From contig NC_133120.1 in assembly GCF_033568475.1 (NCBI RefSeq), positions 83,098,151 through 83,162,150 of the forward strand: a stretch of DNA of 64,000 bases, given 5' to 3'. Positions 1-11,027 of the stretch are shown here, piece after piece. The stretch's first letter is position 1; every line of letters begins with the position of its first letter. The position numbers and the translations under genes are program-made. Source of the stretch: Henckelia pumila (taxonomy: Eukaryota > Streptophyta > Magnoliopsida > Lamiales > Gesneriaceae). The notes under the pieces are model-generated. The model saw only the letters and a program-made list of their open reading frames with translations, was not told the DNA's origin and did not search any database.

Positions 1-263
1 TATTATCCATAAATATTAATATTAAAAATAAAAATAAAAATGATTCACTTAGAACATGATCCACAAGAGTTTTTTTTGCTTATTAATTATTAATTTACCC
101 CATACTTTTACATTTTTTAAGACAAAAAATAATAATGATTAATTTATAAAATTAAAAAATAGTTAGTAGAAATAATGCATTATTTTATAATTTTCTTCTC
201 ATTATTATTTTTTAGAATGAATTAGGAATATAATGACAAGCATTGAAATGTATTCAATGGGTA

Positions 264-264
264 A

Positions 265-304
<40 letters not shown>
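264..304. repeat. (AAT)n microsatellite
   Basis: An uninterrupted AAT/ATA trinucleotide run is visible in the sequence. Confidence 0.9.
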
Positions 305-307
<3 letters not shown>

Positions 308-512
308 GCATCAATTAAATGAATGAACAACACATTATTTTGTATAAATTGCACATCCCAAATTTGACCCTAAATTTTACACCATTTTTCCACTTATGCT
401 CATGCAATTAATATCAATCATTCATAGCTTTTGGGCAATGTAGTAAACACACAATGCAAAACTTTGCCCTTTATTCATACTTTTATAGTAGAAATAGATG
501 AGTTGGTTTATT

Positions 513-780
513 GTGAGACGGTATCATGGATCTTTATTCGTGAGATGAGTCAAACTCACCCATATTTACATTAAATAGTTATACTTTCGTGAGATTGATT
601 TCTTAATTGGGTCATCCAGAAAAAAAATATTATTTTTATGCTAAAAGTATTAATTTTTATTGTAAATAGATAGGATTGACCCGTGTCACAAGAGACCTAC
701 TAAAAAAAATATATTATCATAAACGATCCAATTAAGAGATCCGTCTTACAAATTATTCGTGAGATCGTTTCACAGAGTTT
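513..780. repeat. GAGACGGT-type dispersed MITE-like repeat, copy 1
   Basis: The segment opens with TGTGAGACGGTATCA and closes with TCGTGAGATCGTTTCACA, an approximate terminal inversion. Inside are a GATCTTTATTCGTGAGA module, a GGATTGACCCGTGTCAC module and AT-rich sequence. Related but degenerate segments occur at 5983-6124 and 49668-49836. There is no coding capacity. The dispersed copies suggest a non-autonomous element, but I could not define a clean target duplication. Confidence 0.5.
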
Positions 781-1618
781 TTGTATATTTAAAAAGGACA
801 CATTTAAAATATTAATTAATTTATGTTTAATTATTCATATATCAAATTTCTTTGTACCTTAGTAAGGCACAATTCACCCTTCTAGCAAGTGCAACGAGGG
901 TTGACTTCAATATGACATTGACTATTTTTTTGTCATATTTGTCGATGATGATAAAATAATTCCAAAGTTTTGATATGCGACTTGGCCCTTGAAATTCCAA
1001 ATGGCGATTTTGCTTTGATTAGTATGTATATAAATAATAAATTTTACAAATTTTCAAAAGCCAAAAAAAAAAAAAAAACAAAGTGTATGATTGTATGAAT
1101 AAAGATATATGCTTATTTCTCAAAAAAAAAAAAAAAAGATAAATGCTTACAAATTATTATTATATTACTGAAAATAAAAAATATATATATATATATAACA
1201 ATCACTCAGTCCCAAATATTTAGTATAATTTCCACATTAGTCCAATATATACTTATTCTTAAATATATTAAACTACATTCAATAAATTTTTTTAAAATAT
1301 TTATTAAATAAAGTGAAAATTTCTTTATAAAATATACTTTTTTAATCGGAAATTTATGAACAAATGGAGTATTTAAGGAAACAAATACAACTTTTTAAGG
1401 TAAGAAAAGAGAAGTATCAGTTGGTTTGTAATACCTGCCGATGTAAAAATTGTAGTTGCTGGGCAAAGATCTTACCAGAAAAAAAGTAGGCATTCTCTTC
1501 TGGGTTGTGCTACGGCAACAGTACCGCTGTTTCTGTCTTTCTGAATTTAACTCATATTATCACAAATTCATTGATTATTCAAAATTTCTAGCTCTGGGTT
1601 TCGTGTTTGATCCGAAAT

Positions 1619-4612
1619 ATGGAAACATCTGAAGGAAAATCATTAGCTAGAGAAAAAGATCAGGGGTTTTCACGCCAGGTGTTTTTTTTTTTTTTTCAGT
1701 TATCGATTTTGGTCATTTACTTTTCTCTGCTCTGTGTTTCATTTTCTTGTGAGTGGGATCTAGTCTGAAGGTTTTTGGTGGGTTTTTCTGGGTGGAGATT
1801 TTAAGTTCGTGATGTTCTTGAAATGCGATTGAATATTGAAATTCTTGGTGATCGTGCTGTAAATGTTTGCTGCAATATGTACTATTCTGTTTGCTTTTTC
1901 TTCCTACCTTTGAATTTGATGGCATTTTTTTGTTGGTGATTATATATAGTCGACAAAAGTTTGTTCCCACTCTCTCGTTTTCTGTATTTGGTATTTGGTT
2001 TCTACTCTCTGTTTTTTCTGTATTTGGTAGTAGGTGTTTTAAAGTCGTAGTTTTTGCTTCGATATTGGTTTCTTGTGTTAAAATCACTGAGTGGGTTTGT
2101 GCAAGAATGCCATTTTTGTGGTTCTTTTGACAAGTTTTGTTCTTTTCATCGATTCTATTAGGTTGAAGAATCAAGTGAAATAGTAGTGGAGGAACCCGTA
2201 ATTGGACAGAAAAGTCAAAATCTTTTTGTGCAGATACCCAAGACAACGGTGGAGGGATTGGCCGAGGATTCTGTGACCATAAATATGCCTGTTTCACCGA
2301 TCCAAACACCCAAGAGAGTAAATTTTTCACCGTTACCAAGCCCCAGTCAGGCTAAAGTTTTTGGATCTCCTGGTCCTTCATCGTCCTTAGGAAAATCAGC
2401 TGTAAAGAATCTCCTTCCGAAGCTGAGCTTCAAATTTCATAATTCGAGTTCAGAGACGGAAAAGGCTGCCATGCTAATGCTCAGAGCTTCCCCCGACACA
2501 CGTGGGAAGCCATCCATTACCAGGGCTTTTTCTCTGACAAAGATTTTTACTCAGAAAATGAAGAGAACGTCGTCTTTACCAACTTCACCCGTTTTACACT
2601 CGAATCCTGAGTCTGTCCATGGGGGAGTTAGAAATTTCGTTGTCGATGAAGCTGTAAGTCCAATCACACCATGGCTTAAGAGATGAGATTTTTCTCGGTC
2701 TTATTGTTTAAAAAAGATGGGCGTCATTAATCTGATCATCTAGTTCTACTAGTCCTTGCGAAAGTTATGTTGCAAAATGTACTTTAGTTATGTTATAAGA
2801 ACTATGGATTGTGAAGATTTTGATCAGTTGACTTCAATTTATTCTGCTCTTTTTATGTTTGTTACACTGTCTCCACGCTTACAATAGATGATCACTTCTC
2901 TGTTCTATTCAAATCTTACAGACTCCATCATCTTGCAGAAAGGTGGATCCTTGCTATCCATACATCGTTCTCGATCAGTACCAGTGTTGAATAAAGATGG
3001 AAGCACAAAGCAACTGGACTATTTAGACGGTGTATTTCGTGTGATTCCCACCACTCCACGTGTCCCAGAACAAACCCCTGCTACTGCAACGACTAGTTCA
3101 ACATTTGATTCAGGTAAAAAAATTTAGTGTACAAGTACTTCGCCTAAGTAGGGCTGTAGTTATTGAGACCTCAAGCTCACAGTTTTAAGTCTGAATCTGA
3201 TGTTTTCTTGGGAAAAAAGCAGTTGAATACAACGTTGTTCCCAAATACTTAATATCTGGGGACAAAAATAATGGACTGGTTTTAATACGATTCTTTCCAT
3301 TTTTTACTTTGTCCCCTCATCTGATGTTGAACCTTACCTTACCTTTGTCATTTGGTTCAGATGCGAATAAAAACTACACAGAAGACATACCTCAAGAAGA
3401 AGCCGTGTGCCGAATCTGCTTAGTGGAACTCGGTGAGGGAACAGACACCATGAAAATGGAATGCAGCTGTAAAGGCGAACTCGCCCTAGCCCACCAGGAA
3501 TGTGCGATTAAATGGTTTAGCATAAAAGGTAACAAGACTTGTGAAGTCTGTAAGCAAGAGGTTCAGAACTTACCTGTCACACTTTTACGAATCCAAAACA
3601 TTCAGTCCAGAGGCTCTGCAACTCGTCCACATGAAGTAAGACGATACAGGCAAGTAAATATCCTTTTCGCAGCTGAAACATCGGGGGAAAACTCAAAATA
3701 AATCAGTTGAAAGCTGCGAAAAATTGCAGGGTTTGGCAGGATGTTCCTGTTCTTGTGATTGTCAGCATGCTTGCGTATTTTTGTTTTCTCGAGCAACTTC
3801 TGGTAAGTCAAAAATTGAGAAACTTTACGCTATAGCTTTCTTGAGATGAACTCAACACTCTTAAAGTTTAGGTTAACAAAATGGGATCTAGCGCAATTGC
3901 CATATCGTTGCCATTTTCCTGCATATTGGGTCTCCTAGCATCCATGACGTCAACCACCATGGGTATGCTGCTTGGCTTTCTAGTCATTTTGAGCATTCAT
4001 TTGTAAATTTTGTCATGCTACCTACCTCAGTTTTTCTTTCTTTTTTTTTTCTCCCTCTGTAGTAAAGAGAAAATATGCCTGGATATATGCCACTGTTCAG
4101 TTTGCGTTGGTGGTGATTTTCTCACATGTTTTTTACTCTCTGGTAAGACATTCTTCAACTGAGATACTGGTTGAATACTTTCAGGATTAATCCAAAATCC
4201 GGAAAGTTATCCATTGTTCTTAGTTTTTTACATTAGATTTTCTTGACCAGCATCATGCTGAACTTCCCGAAGCGTTTCGTAGTCGTACTACCTCAAACCT
4301 TTAGTTGAGTTCAAGTAATGTGAATGGATTCTTTCTCACACAAAACTATTTGATATGGCGATTCTACAGCTTAGTGTGCAAGCGGTTCTCTCTGTTCTTC
4401 TTGCCACATTTGCTGGTTTTGGAGGGGCAATGTGTGGAACTTCCCTTCTTTTCGAGATTCTAAAGTGGAGGAGAAGTTGGAATTCATCGTCGAATTCCCA
4501 ACGTGACTCGGCACCACAAAATCACTCCTCGGAGGCTGGGGATATGACTCAAATGGACACACAACAACAACAAAATGGAGTTACGAACCAAGGGAACAAC
4601 CTTGCCAGTTAA
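1619..4612 (+). CDS. RING-CH (RINGv) zinc-finger membrane protein, MARCH-like E3 ubiquitin ligase
   Basis: The coding exons are 1619-1678, 2162-2653, 2939-3113, 3361-3649, 3730-3802, 3872-3962, 4063-4142 and 4370-4612, which join in frame to about 500 residues. The N-terminal half is Ser/Pro-rich and low complexity. A C4HC3 RING-CH domain lies in exon 4 (CRIC, then [12 protein letters not shown] and CEVC), which in this family binds E2 enzymes. Exons 5-8 encode four hydrophobic segments (for example [16 protein letters not shown]), so the protein should be an integral membrane E3 ligase. All introns are GT-AG except the one after exon 4, which fits best as GC-AG (gcaagt at 3650). The family resemblance is to plant RING/FYVE/PHD-type proteins with C-terminal membrane helices. 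The start is the first ATG in frame with exon 2. The substrate is unknown. Confidence 0.85.
3650..3729 (+). other. GC-AG intron 4 of the RING-CH gene
   Basis: Exon 4 ends at the AG of 3648-3649, followed by GCAAGTAAAT. Joining to the acceptor TTGCAG at 3724-3729 keeps frame and gives the residues [10 protein letters not shown] across the junction. An alternative GT donor at 3654 paired with an acceptor at 3739 also keeps frame but drops the VW residues. I prefer the GC-AG reading because plant relatives carry an RVWQ(E/D)VPVL stretch there. Confidence 0.6.
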
Positions 4613-4834
4613 AAGCTCAAGCCAATGAGCCAAGACAGAAACCGTAAAGTCGAGCAGAAAATCGTAGTTAAAGATAGGAATGCATATTTTTTGATGTTTT
4701 TTCCATGTGGATGTGAGTTTTACCAATGTGGGGGTTGGGTGTTGAAAGGTGCTGATTTTGTGTATGTTTTTCGTTTATGTTGCAACATCAGAGGTTGAGG
4801 TGTAATTCTAGCTTTCCAGTTCGCATACATTTAC

Positions 4835-5046
4835 GAGCCCGTTTGGATTTTGTAGAGATTTTTTAAAATAAGTAATTTTTTAAGCTATAATTTATGGTTT
4901 TTGAAAATGCTCTTTTTTTTACTTTAAAAAATTGCTTTTTTAAGCACTTATTTGGTCATCCAAACACCTTATTAGCCGAAAAAGCACTTTTTTTTTTTTT
5001 AAAAAAAATGTTTTTTTGGCCTGACTTTTGATACCAAATGGGGCCT
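4835..5046. mobile_element. Small non-autonomous DNA element, hAT- or Harbinger-like
   Basis: The ends read GAGCCCGTTTGGATT and, reverse-complemented, AGGCCCCATTTGGTAT. This is an imperfect terminal inverted repeat of the GGCCCGTTTGG type common in plant hAT and PIF/Harbinger MITEs. The interior is poly(A/T)-rich with no ORF. No target duplication is clear, so the superfamily is open. Confidence 0.5.
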
Positions 5047-5134
5047 ATATCACATAGACATACATGGTTTCCATTTCTTGATTTGCAATTGAAGATTTGC
5101 AATTGAAGTGTAACTAATAAAACAAGAATGATAA

Positions 5135-5443
5135 TTTTTTTTTGGGTCAATTAACTTGTCCATTTTTTTTGTTTTGGTCTATTAACTTTTAAAAATTTGA
5201 TTTTGGTACACTAAATTTTACTTTTCGGGTATATTGGTCCAACTTTTGATGTGACACCGGAAAATGTTGACGTGATATCGGAAAATGATGACGTGACACC
5301 AGAAAATGATGACGTGTCTAGTTGGCACGCCAGCAATTTGATTAAAATCACTGAAAATTAAAAGTGTTAGTGTATCAAAATCAAACTTTAAAAAATTAAT
5401 GGACCAAAACAAAAAAATGGACAACTTATTGAACCAAAAAAAA
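5135..5443. mobile_element. Foldback MITE with long inverted arms
   Basis: The left arm (about 5135-5220) and the reverse complement of the right arm (about 5355-5443) match over roughly 85 bases. Both arms contain TTGTCCATTTTTTT, GTTTTGGTC and TTTGATTTTG. This resembles short Mutator-like MITEs. The core at 5251-5313 holds three tandem 21-bp units. No ORF is present. Confidence 0.65.
5251..5313 (+). repeat. Three tandem 21-bp units with TGACGTGA cores
   Basis: Units at 5251-5271, 5272-5292 and 5293-5313 differ at only a few positions and share GGAAAATG(A/T)TGAC. The unit junctions spell TGACGTGA, which is the core bound by TGA/bZIP factors. A partial fourth unit (GTGTC) follows. Confidence 0.85.
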
Positions 5444-5982
5444 CATTTTCCCAAGAGGAATTGTATAGAAGAACTTTGCTTGTTATGATCAAAGCTTCTC
5501 ACCAATTTCGTTTTACATTGTTTATGTCTCTAATTTACATGTGCTTCACTCAACTTTTATTTATTTGTCACCATCATTCAAAATAGTTTTTTAAAAATGC
5601 GATTTAATATTATATAAAGTTAAAATATGTTCCTTTGTAGACGTTGTACTTAAATTATTTAAATTTGTTATTCGTCAAATGCCTACAACGACAAGATAAT
5701 GCAAGTCATTAGGGACTATAATTCATACCCCAAAAACTATATATAGATAAGAAATTGTTATTTTATTTCAATTTTCTGGTAATTAATATTCTTTCAATTT
5801 TCCCTTTACTTTATTCCTTCGAAATAAATTCATCTAATAAAAACTCTGACTTTAATTCCTATGCAGCTATGCTATTTTGAAAAGTGATGTTGCAATCACT
5901 TTTCAAAAAAAATTTCTTCGTACTCTTACCCTCGATATTTTTATCTAATCTAAAATTACATATTTTCAATCATAAAACTCTC

Positions 5983-6124
5983 GTGAGACGGTCTCATCAA
6001 TCAATTTTATAACAGGTCTTCTATTTGACCTGATCTATAAAAAAATATTACTTTTATGTTAGTATTAATTTTCATTGTAGATGTAGATCAATTTGTCTCA
6101 GCTGTTTCACATCATGAGACCTAC
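5983..6124. repeat. GAGACGGT-type dispersed repeat, copy 2
   Basis: The left end is CGTGAGACGGTCTCATC and the right end is TTTCACATCATGAGACC. The interior module ATATTACTTTTATGTTAGTATTAATTTTCATTG, cited here by its position around 6043-6078, resembles the interior of the copy at 513-780. Confidence 0.45.
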
Positions 6125-6691
6125 TATTTATTGTTGAATTTATAAATTTAATCACTTTTATAAAAACATAATCTTTTGCAAATATGATATGATATTCTAC
6201 TAATTTTATATGCTATCCACATAATAATGTGCAAAATTACAACCATTGAACTCGTGTAATCCAATAATTTTAAGACGATGTGATGCAATTTTCTTGGCGC
6301 AAGCAAAAAGTTTGACCCATCCCCATTCCCCACAAAGCTTAAATTTTGTTTTGGAAACTAACTCCGTTGGGTTTTTGAAATTAATTTACCTCCGTTCCAG
6401 TCGGTAAAAGTATATATCTATTCTTATATTATGTAAGAGTCACTTATAAGTGTGGTCTTTTGGTGTGCCCATTAAAATAATACATAAATAGAAATAAAAA
6501 ATGCATACACAACCGCGCTTTCTTCCACTATCTCATTTTTTCCCTTAATTTTGATTTTTTTCTTTTTTTTCATCTAACTATTTTTTTATTTTCTCACCAA
6601 TTTTTGTATTTATTATATAATATAATAATTTTATTTGAAAGTTTTATTTGAAATATAAATTTATTATAAAAGCGGTGCAACAAAGTGACTA

Positions 6692-6692
<1 letters not shown>

Positions 6693-6753
<61 letters not shown>
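6693..6753. repeat. (TA)n microsatellite
   Basis: About 60 bases of uninterrupted TA repeats. Confidence 0.95.
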
Positions 6754-6756
<3 letters not shown>

Positions 6757-7011
6757 GATGGTTATGGCATTGTTTGTTCTGGAACGCAAATCAGAACCTT
6801 CATTTTATTTATTTTTTAACTAACAATTCAAAATGTGTTTAGAATTACTAGATGGTGTTGTACTTTCCTAAGACATGCATTTGTCAAAAAAGTGGTTATG
6901 TGGAAAATCAAATCCAATTCCGGACATATACATAAGACAAACAAACCTTGCTGTTTCCCAGAATTGCTTTCATCGAACCCCAGAATTTACGTTGAATCCC
7001 AAGGTTTTTTA

Positions 7012-7014
<3 letters not shown>

Positions 7015-7047
<33 letters not shown>
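7015..7047. repeat. (AT)n microsatellite near the viral insertion
   Basis: About 33 bases of AT repeats lie roughly 290 bases left of the first viral ORF. Integrated pararetroviruses are often found near AT dinucleotide runs, but the exact junction is not visible here. Confidence 0.9.
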
Positions 7048-7052
<5 letters not shown>

Positions 7053-7333
7053 TTATACACATTGAGCTTGAAAGTTGAAACATAAATAAATTGAAAGTCA
7101 AAGGTACAAGCTAGATCTCCTGCTTTGGAACACAAATTGGCCTGCAAATTAAATCAAGGGTAAATTATAAATTCATATCCAAACCTATTTTCATCTTACA
7201 TTTTCATACCTAACCCATTAAAACTTATTTTCTACTCCCTGGAGAGAGAAAATTTTGTTTAAAAATACCAATTCTACCCTTATCTATTAAAAATCCTAAT
7301 AAATCACTAAAAAAAAGAAAAAAAGGTGAGAGA

Positions 7334-9379
7334 ATGGATACTAAAAACAAAACAAATCCAAATAGTATTTATATAAAAATTCAAATTAAAATCAAAGAAC
7401 ATAAACCATATCATATACATGCTTATGTTGATACAGGAGCAAGTATGTGTCTAGCAAGTAAACACATACTCCCAACACATTATTGGAAGAAATACGACAA
7501 ATGATTAAAAGTTCGAATAGGAGATGGATAAATAATTATGCTTAATACAGTAGCAGAAAAATTAAAAATAGAAATAGAAGAAACAAAATTTGTAATACCC
7601 ATTATATATCAAATAGAATCAGGAATTGACATTATAATAGGAAATAACTTTTTAAGAGAATATCTTCCCTTTACACAATTTGAAAATCACATAAATTTTA
7701 ACAAAGGATCATCAATGATTTATATTCCTAAAATACGAACAACATTTCGTGTAGAGAATGAAGAATTTACAAAGAATTTTCATAAACGAAATACAAATCC
7801 AATAGAACTAAAAATAGAAAATATTTTAACAATTAATCATGAAAAATAAATCATGAAGAAATTTCATGATATTTGTTCTGAAAATCCTGAGGACAAAATT
7901 AAGAAAAAAAAACAATTCATTGCTTCAATAAAACTTAAAGACCCTAATATCACAATCCGTGAAGCACCAAGAAGATGCAACATGGATGATGTAAAAATAT
8001 TCGAAAAAGAGGTTCAAAAATTACTAAAACTTAAGATAATCATCCCAAGCAAGAGTCCACACTCTTCACCAGCCTTTTATGTCAGTAACAAAGACACTGA
8101 TAAGAAAAGAATGGTAATTGATTATCGAAAAATGAATAATACAACAATTATGGATGGATATTACATTCCAAACAAGAATGATTTACTATCTTATATAGGA
8201 GGAATGAAATATTTCTCCAGTTTAGATTGTAAATCAGGATTCTTGCAAATTCAGCTAGAACCACAAACACAATTACTTACATCATTCAGTTGTCCAAAAG
8301 GACAGTATCAATGGACTGTATTACCTTTCGGACTTAAACAAGCACCAGGTATCTTTCAAAGATATATGGATGAATCTTTTAAATCATATGTAGATTTTTG
8401 TTGTGTTTATATAGATGACATATTAATTTATTCGAAAACACTAGATCAACATTATAAAGACCTCATGACAGTATTAGATATTTGTCATAAAGATGGAATT
8501 ATACTTTCTGAAAAGAAAGCACAATTGTTTAAAACAAAAATAAATTATTTAGGATTACAAATAGAAGATGAAAAACATTGTTTACAACAGCATATACTTA
8601 AGAAAATTCACGATTTTCCTAGTGAAATCAAGGATAAAGATCAATTAAGAAGATTTTTAGGATTATTAACTTATTCTGAAAATTACATTAAGAAACTTGC
8701 AGAAATCAAAAAACCTCTTCAGGTAAAACTTAAACAAGACTACAAGTGGAAATGGTCTAAAGAAGATACTAATTATATAGACACTATTAAAAAGAAAATA
8801 ATTAGTAATCTTCCTGAGTTATATTTTCCTTCCAATAAAAATATAATAATAATTGAAACAGACGCTTCAGATGAATATTGGGGAGCATATTTAAAAGATT
8901 ATACTGGAGAAATAAATTTAGAAGAACTTACTAAAACAGCTACTAGAAATAATGAAGAATTATGCAATTATACATCAGGAACTTTTCAAGGTGCACAATT
9001 AAATTTTCATTCAAATGAAAAAGAATTATTAGCTTTAATATTCACAATTAGGACTTATGAAATTTATCTTATTCCTAAACCATTTTTAGTAAGAACAGAT
9101 AATATGAATTTAACATATTTCAAGACAAGGAAAATATCAAGAAATGCAGGGAGAAATGCAGCAAGGCTAATTAGATGACAATTGGAATTGAACCATTATC
9201 AGTTTGAGATCCAACATGTCAAAGGAACGGATAATTCATTACCCGACGCATTAACCAGAGAACTTCATCCAAATTATACTATCCGTAGTAACGGAATAAC
9301 AAAAGAGATCCTAAGTGATCCAAAAAATGACCACGAGTCATCCGAACATGCCTTAGAAAGCATGGGGAATATAAATTGA
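7334..9379 (+). pseudogene. Pararetroviral polymerase (ORF V-like): aspartic protease, reverse transcriptase, RNase H
   Basis: A single reading frame runs from the ATG at 7334 to the TGA at 9377. It is interrupted by in-frame stops near 7502 (TGA), 7529 (TAA), 7847 (TAA) and 9176 (TGA). The N-terminus has the retroviral aspartic protease signature DTGA (about residues 43-46). The reverse transcriptase follows with an LPFGL segment and a YIDD catalytic box (near 8411). An RNase H-type domain follows with the ETDASDEYWG segment near 8860. This enzyme would copy the pregenomic RNA into DNA. The stops make it non-functional as it stands. The similarity is to the viral rather than the gypsy polymerases elsewhere in this window, because it lacks integrase. 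Confidence 0.85.
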
Positions 9380-9506
9380 TGAAATGAGATTTATATTCAG
9401 ATATATGAATTATTTTATGACTTTCAGTCATTCGAACATGCCTCAGAAAGCATGGGGAATATAAATTGATGAAAATGTGATTTATATTCAGAAACATGAA
9501 TTACTT
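9346..9506 (+). repeat. Tandem 80-bp duplication spanning the polymerase stop codon
   Basis: Copy 1 (9346-9425) and copy 2 (9426-9506) are about 90 percent identical by eye. Both contain CGAACATGCC(T)AGAAAGCATGGGG-like sequence and an AATATAAATTGATGAAA module. Each copy holds the inverted pair CATGC...GCATG. The polymerase stop lies in copy 1, so the duplication extends the spacer before the transactivator gene. Confidence 0.85.
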
Positions 9507-9638
9507 TATGAGTAAAGACAATCAGTCTCATTTATGAAGATTGATTCAATTCTTGCAAAAGAATTTCATAAATGCAATGATACGCATAATAAAACTATCC
9601 GAGTTACTCACGAAAAAGAGTTAAATTTCTAACCATTT

Positions 9639-9667
9639 ATATATATATATATGTTTTATTGTGCAGG
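9639..9667 (+). promoter_or_regulatory. TA-rich element and acceptor-like site just before the transactivator ATG
   Basis: A TATATATATATATA run (9639-9652) lies 16 bases before the ATG at 9668. It could act as the TATA box of a 19S-type promoter, as known between ORFs V and VI of Cauliflower mosaic virus. The sequence TTATTGTGCAG ends at 9666, with a CTAAC branch-like motif near 9629, so a 3' splice site is the alternative reading. Neither is proven. Confidence 0.35.
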
Positions 9668-10842
9668 ATGGAGCAATTAAATCAATTAGAAGAACAATTG
9701 ATTGACATAGATGAAGAAATTCAGATTCTTCAACAAAGAAAAAAGAATATAAAAGGAAAAATTCAGATAATTAAAGAAAAGATGACAACATCATCATCAT
9801 CATCCTCACCAAAAACTCCAATCAAGTTAGCAACTCCATTTAAAAAAATAATGGAGATGAATGAAAAACAGTCAGTGGTCACAGCCAAGATCGATAACCA
9901 AGAAAAAGAAAAGAAAAAAGAACCGGTGGTCACAGCCAACACCGAGAAAAATGAAAAAAAAGGACGTTTAAAAGTGCCCTTGAAGCAAGAGAAAAAAAGA
10001 TGGTCAATCTGCGACCACAAAAACCAATTTTTGAAAAAAAAACAAATTTTTCAGAAAAACTCAAGACTGAATTCTTTGAAACACTAAACTATTTAAGAAT
10101 AGCCAAACCATCTGCAGAATCTTGGCTACAAACTTGTGACACACAGAGCATATCAAGAGCAAGAACACTGCAAGGTGCTCCAGCGCATGAAGTCTCAAGA
10201 TTCTTTTCAAATGGATTATTAAGTGTATTGGAAGTCAGTCCCAACAATCAAGAAATAGAACTATTTCCATATCAGTTGAGAAATAGTATCATCCAGTTCA
10301 AGAAAGCAGTCTTTAAGGACGATCCAGTATTAACATTGAGTATTCACTCAACCGTTCCAGATTGGGATGATAACAAATTCTATCAACCAATGGTATATAT
10401 TCAATGTCGAAAACAAAAAGAAAAGTTCTTATTCGAAGGATCAAATGAAGAGAAACCAGTAATGGATATCTCAACACTTCCTGAGATAAGAATAAAGACA
10501 TTGATTGACATGATCTCAAAGACAGAAAAGATTGATGGAAACTCAAAGGTTAAAATAAATTTTGCAACTAGTAAAATTTTATGAACCACTGGACACAAGG
10601 AGACAATCCAAAAGAAAGAACAAGCCATGTTAGCTCAATTCGCAGCTCCAATCTATGAAGCAAGAGTTGACATGACCCGTGAAACCCAACAAATGCTATG
10701 TCAAAGACTAAGAACAATGATTTTCACTCACAAATGTGGACATTGCCAATCCATTCAGACAAAAGAAGCAGCTGTCAAAGAAGACAAACCAATAAAAAAA
10801 TGGTCCGAATGTACCAGTGATTCAGAAAGTCACACAATGTAA
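9668..10842 (+). pseudogene. Pararetroviral transactivator/viroplasmin (ORF VI-like), frameshifted
   Basis: The first part (9668 to about 10087) begins with a predicted coiled coil of Glu/Gln/Lys-rich sequence, then a Lys-rich linker. The conserved middle part continues in another frame (about 10000-10584) with a segment containing SRARTLQGAPAHEVSRF. An in-frame TGA at 10582 is followed by a same-frame C-terminal piece (10627-10842) carrying a CGHC motif. In caulimoviruses this protein forms inclusion bodies and allows reinitiation on polycistronic RNA. The start was set at the ATG at 9668 because no earlier in-frame ATG exists. The frameshift lies between about 9950 and 10080, where poly(A) runs occur. 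Assignment rests on position and the middle domain. Confidence 0.65.
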
Positions 10843-11027
10843 AAACAAATGAAATCGTGGACCACACCACATGTTAAAGGCATCCACTCAGATGTAAAAT
10901 GATCTGTTTTCCATTATGTAGTGTCGGGTGGTCCCCCTCTTTTCTTTTATTATGTATGCATTTCTCCACGCCTATAAAAGGAGATGTTTTGTGCTGTAAA
11001 TGAATAAGTGAAGTTTGAGTATCTCTC
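10843..11027 (+). promoter_or_regulatory. 35S-like pararetroviral promoter
   Basis: The TATA box TATAAAA sits at 10973-10979 in the context CGCCTATAAAAGGAGATG. Upstream are the inverted words GGACCAC (near 10860) and GTGGTCC (near 10928). The predicted start of transcription is about 11000-11005, only some 25 bases before retrotransposon A interrupts the leader. The position between the transactivator ORF and a leader that ends at a primer-binding site matches the pregenomic RNA promoter of caulimovirids. Confidence 0.65.

Larger units (their letters stand above)
1..1618. other. AT-rich intergenic region upstream of the RING-CH gene
   Basis: No gene is supported here. The stretch is AT-rich and holds an (AAT)n microsatellite at about 264-304, a dispersed GAGACGGT repeat at 513-780, poly(A) runs near 1060 and 1120, and a short (TA)n near 1183. 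The last 200 bases before 1619 probably contain the 5' UTR of the following gene. I could not identify a convincing TATA box. Confidence 0.7.
4613..7333. other. Intergenic region rich in small repeats
   Basis: This 2.7-kb stretch has no supported gene. It contains the 3' UTR of the RING-CH gene, two small inverted-repeat elements (4835-5046 and 5135-5443), a GAGACGGT repeat copy (5983-6124), and AT dinucleotide runs at 6693-6753 and 7015-7047. The left boundary of the pararetroviral insertion lies somewhere between about 7150 and 7333 but cannot be fixed exactly. Confidence 0.7.

Noticed and set aside
2654-2686. Read-through of RING-CH exon 2 to a stop
   Set aside because: A clear GTAAGT donor and a downstream in-frame exon make splicing much more likely.
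6908-7147. 79-codon minus ORF with an IYIYIY run
   Set aside because: It is a translation of the (AT)n repeat.
9279-9497. 72-codon minus ORF with an internal repeat (INLYSPCFLRHVRM)
   Set aside because: It is the reverse reading of the 80-bp viral duplication.
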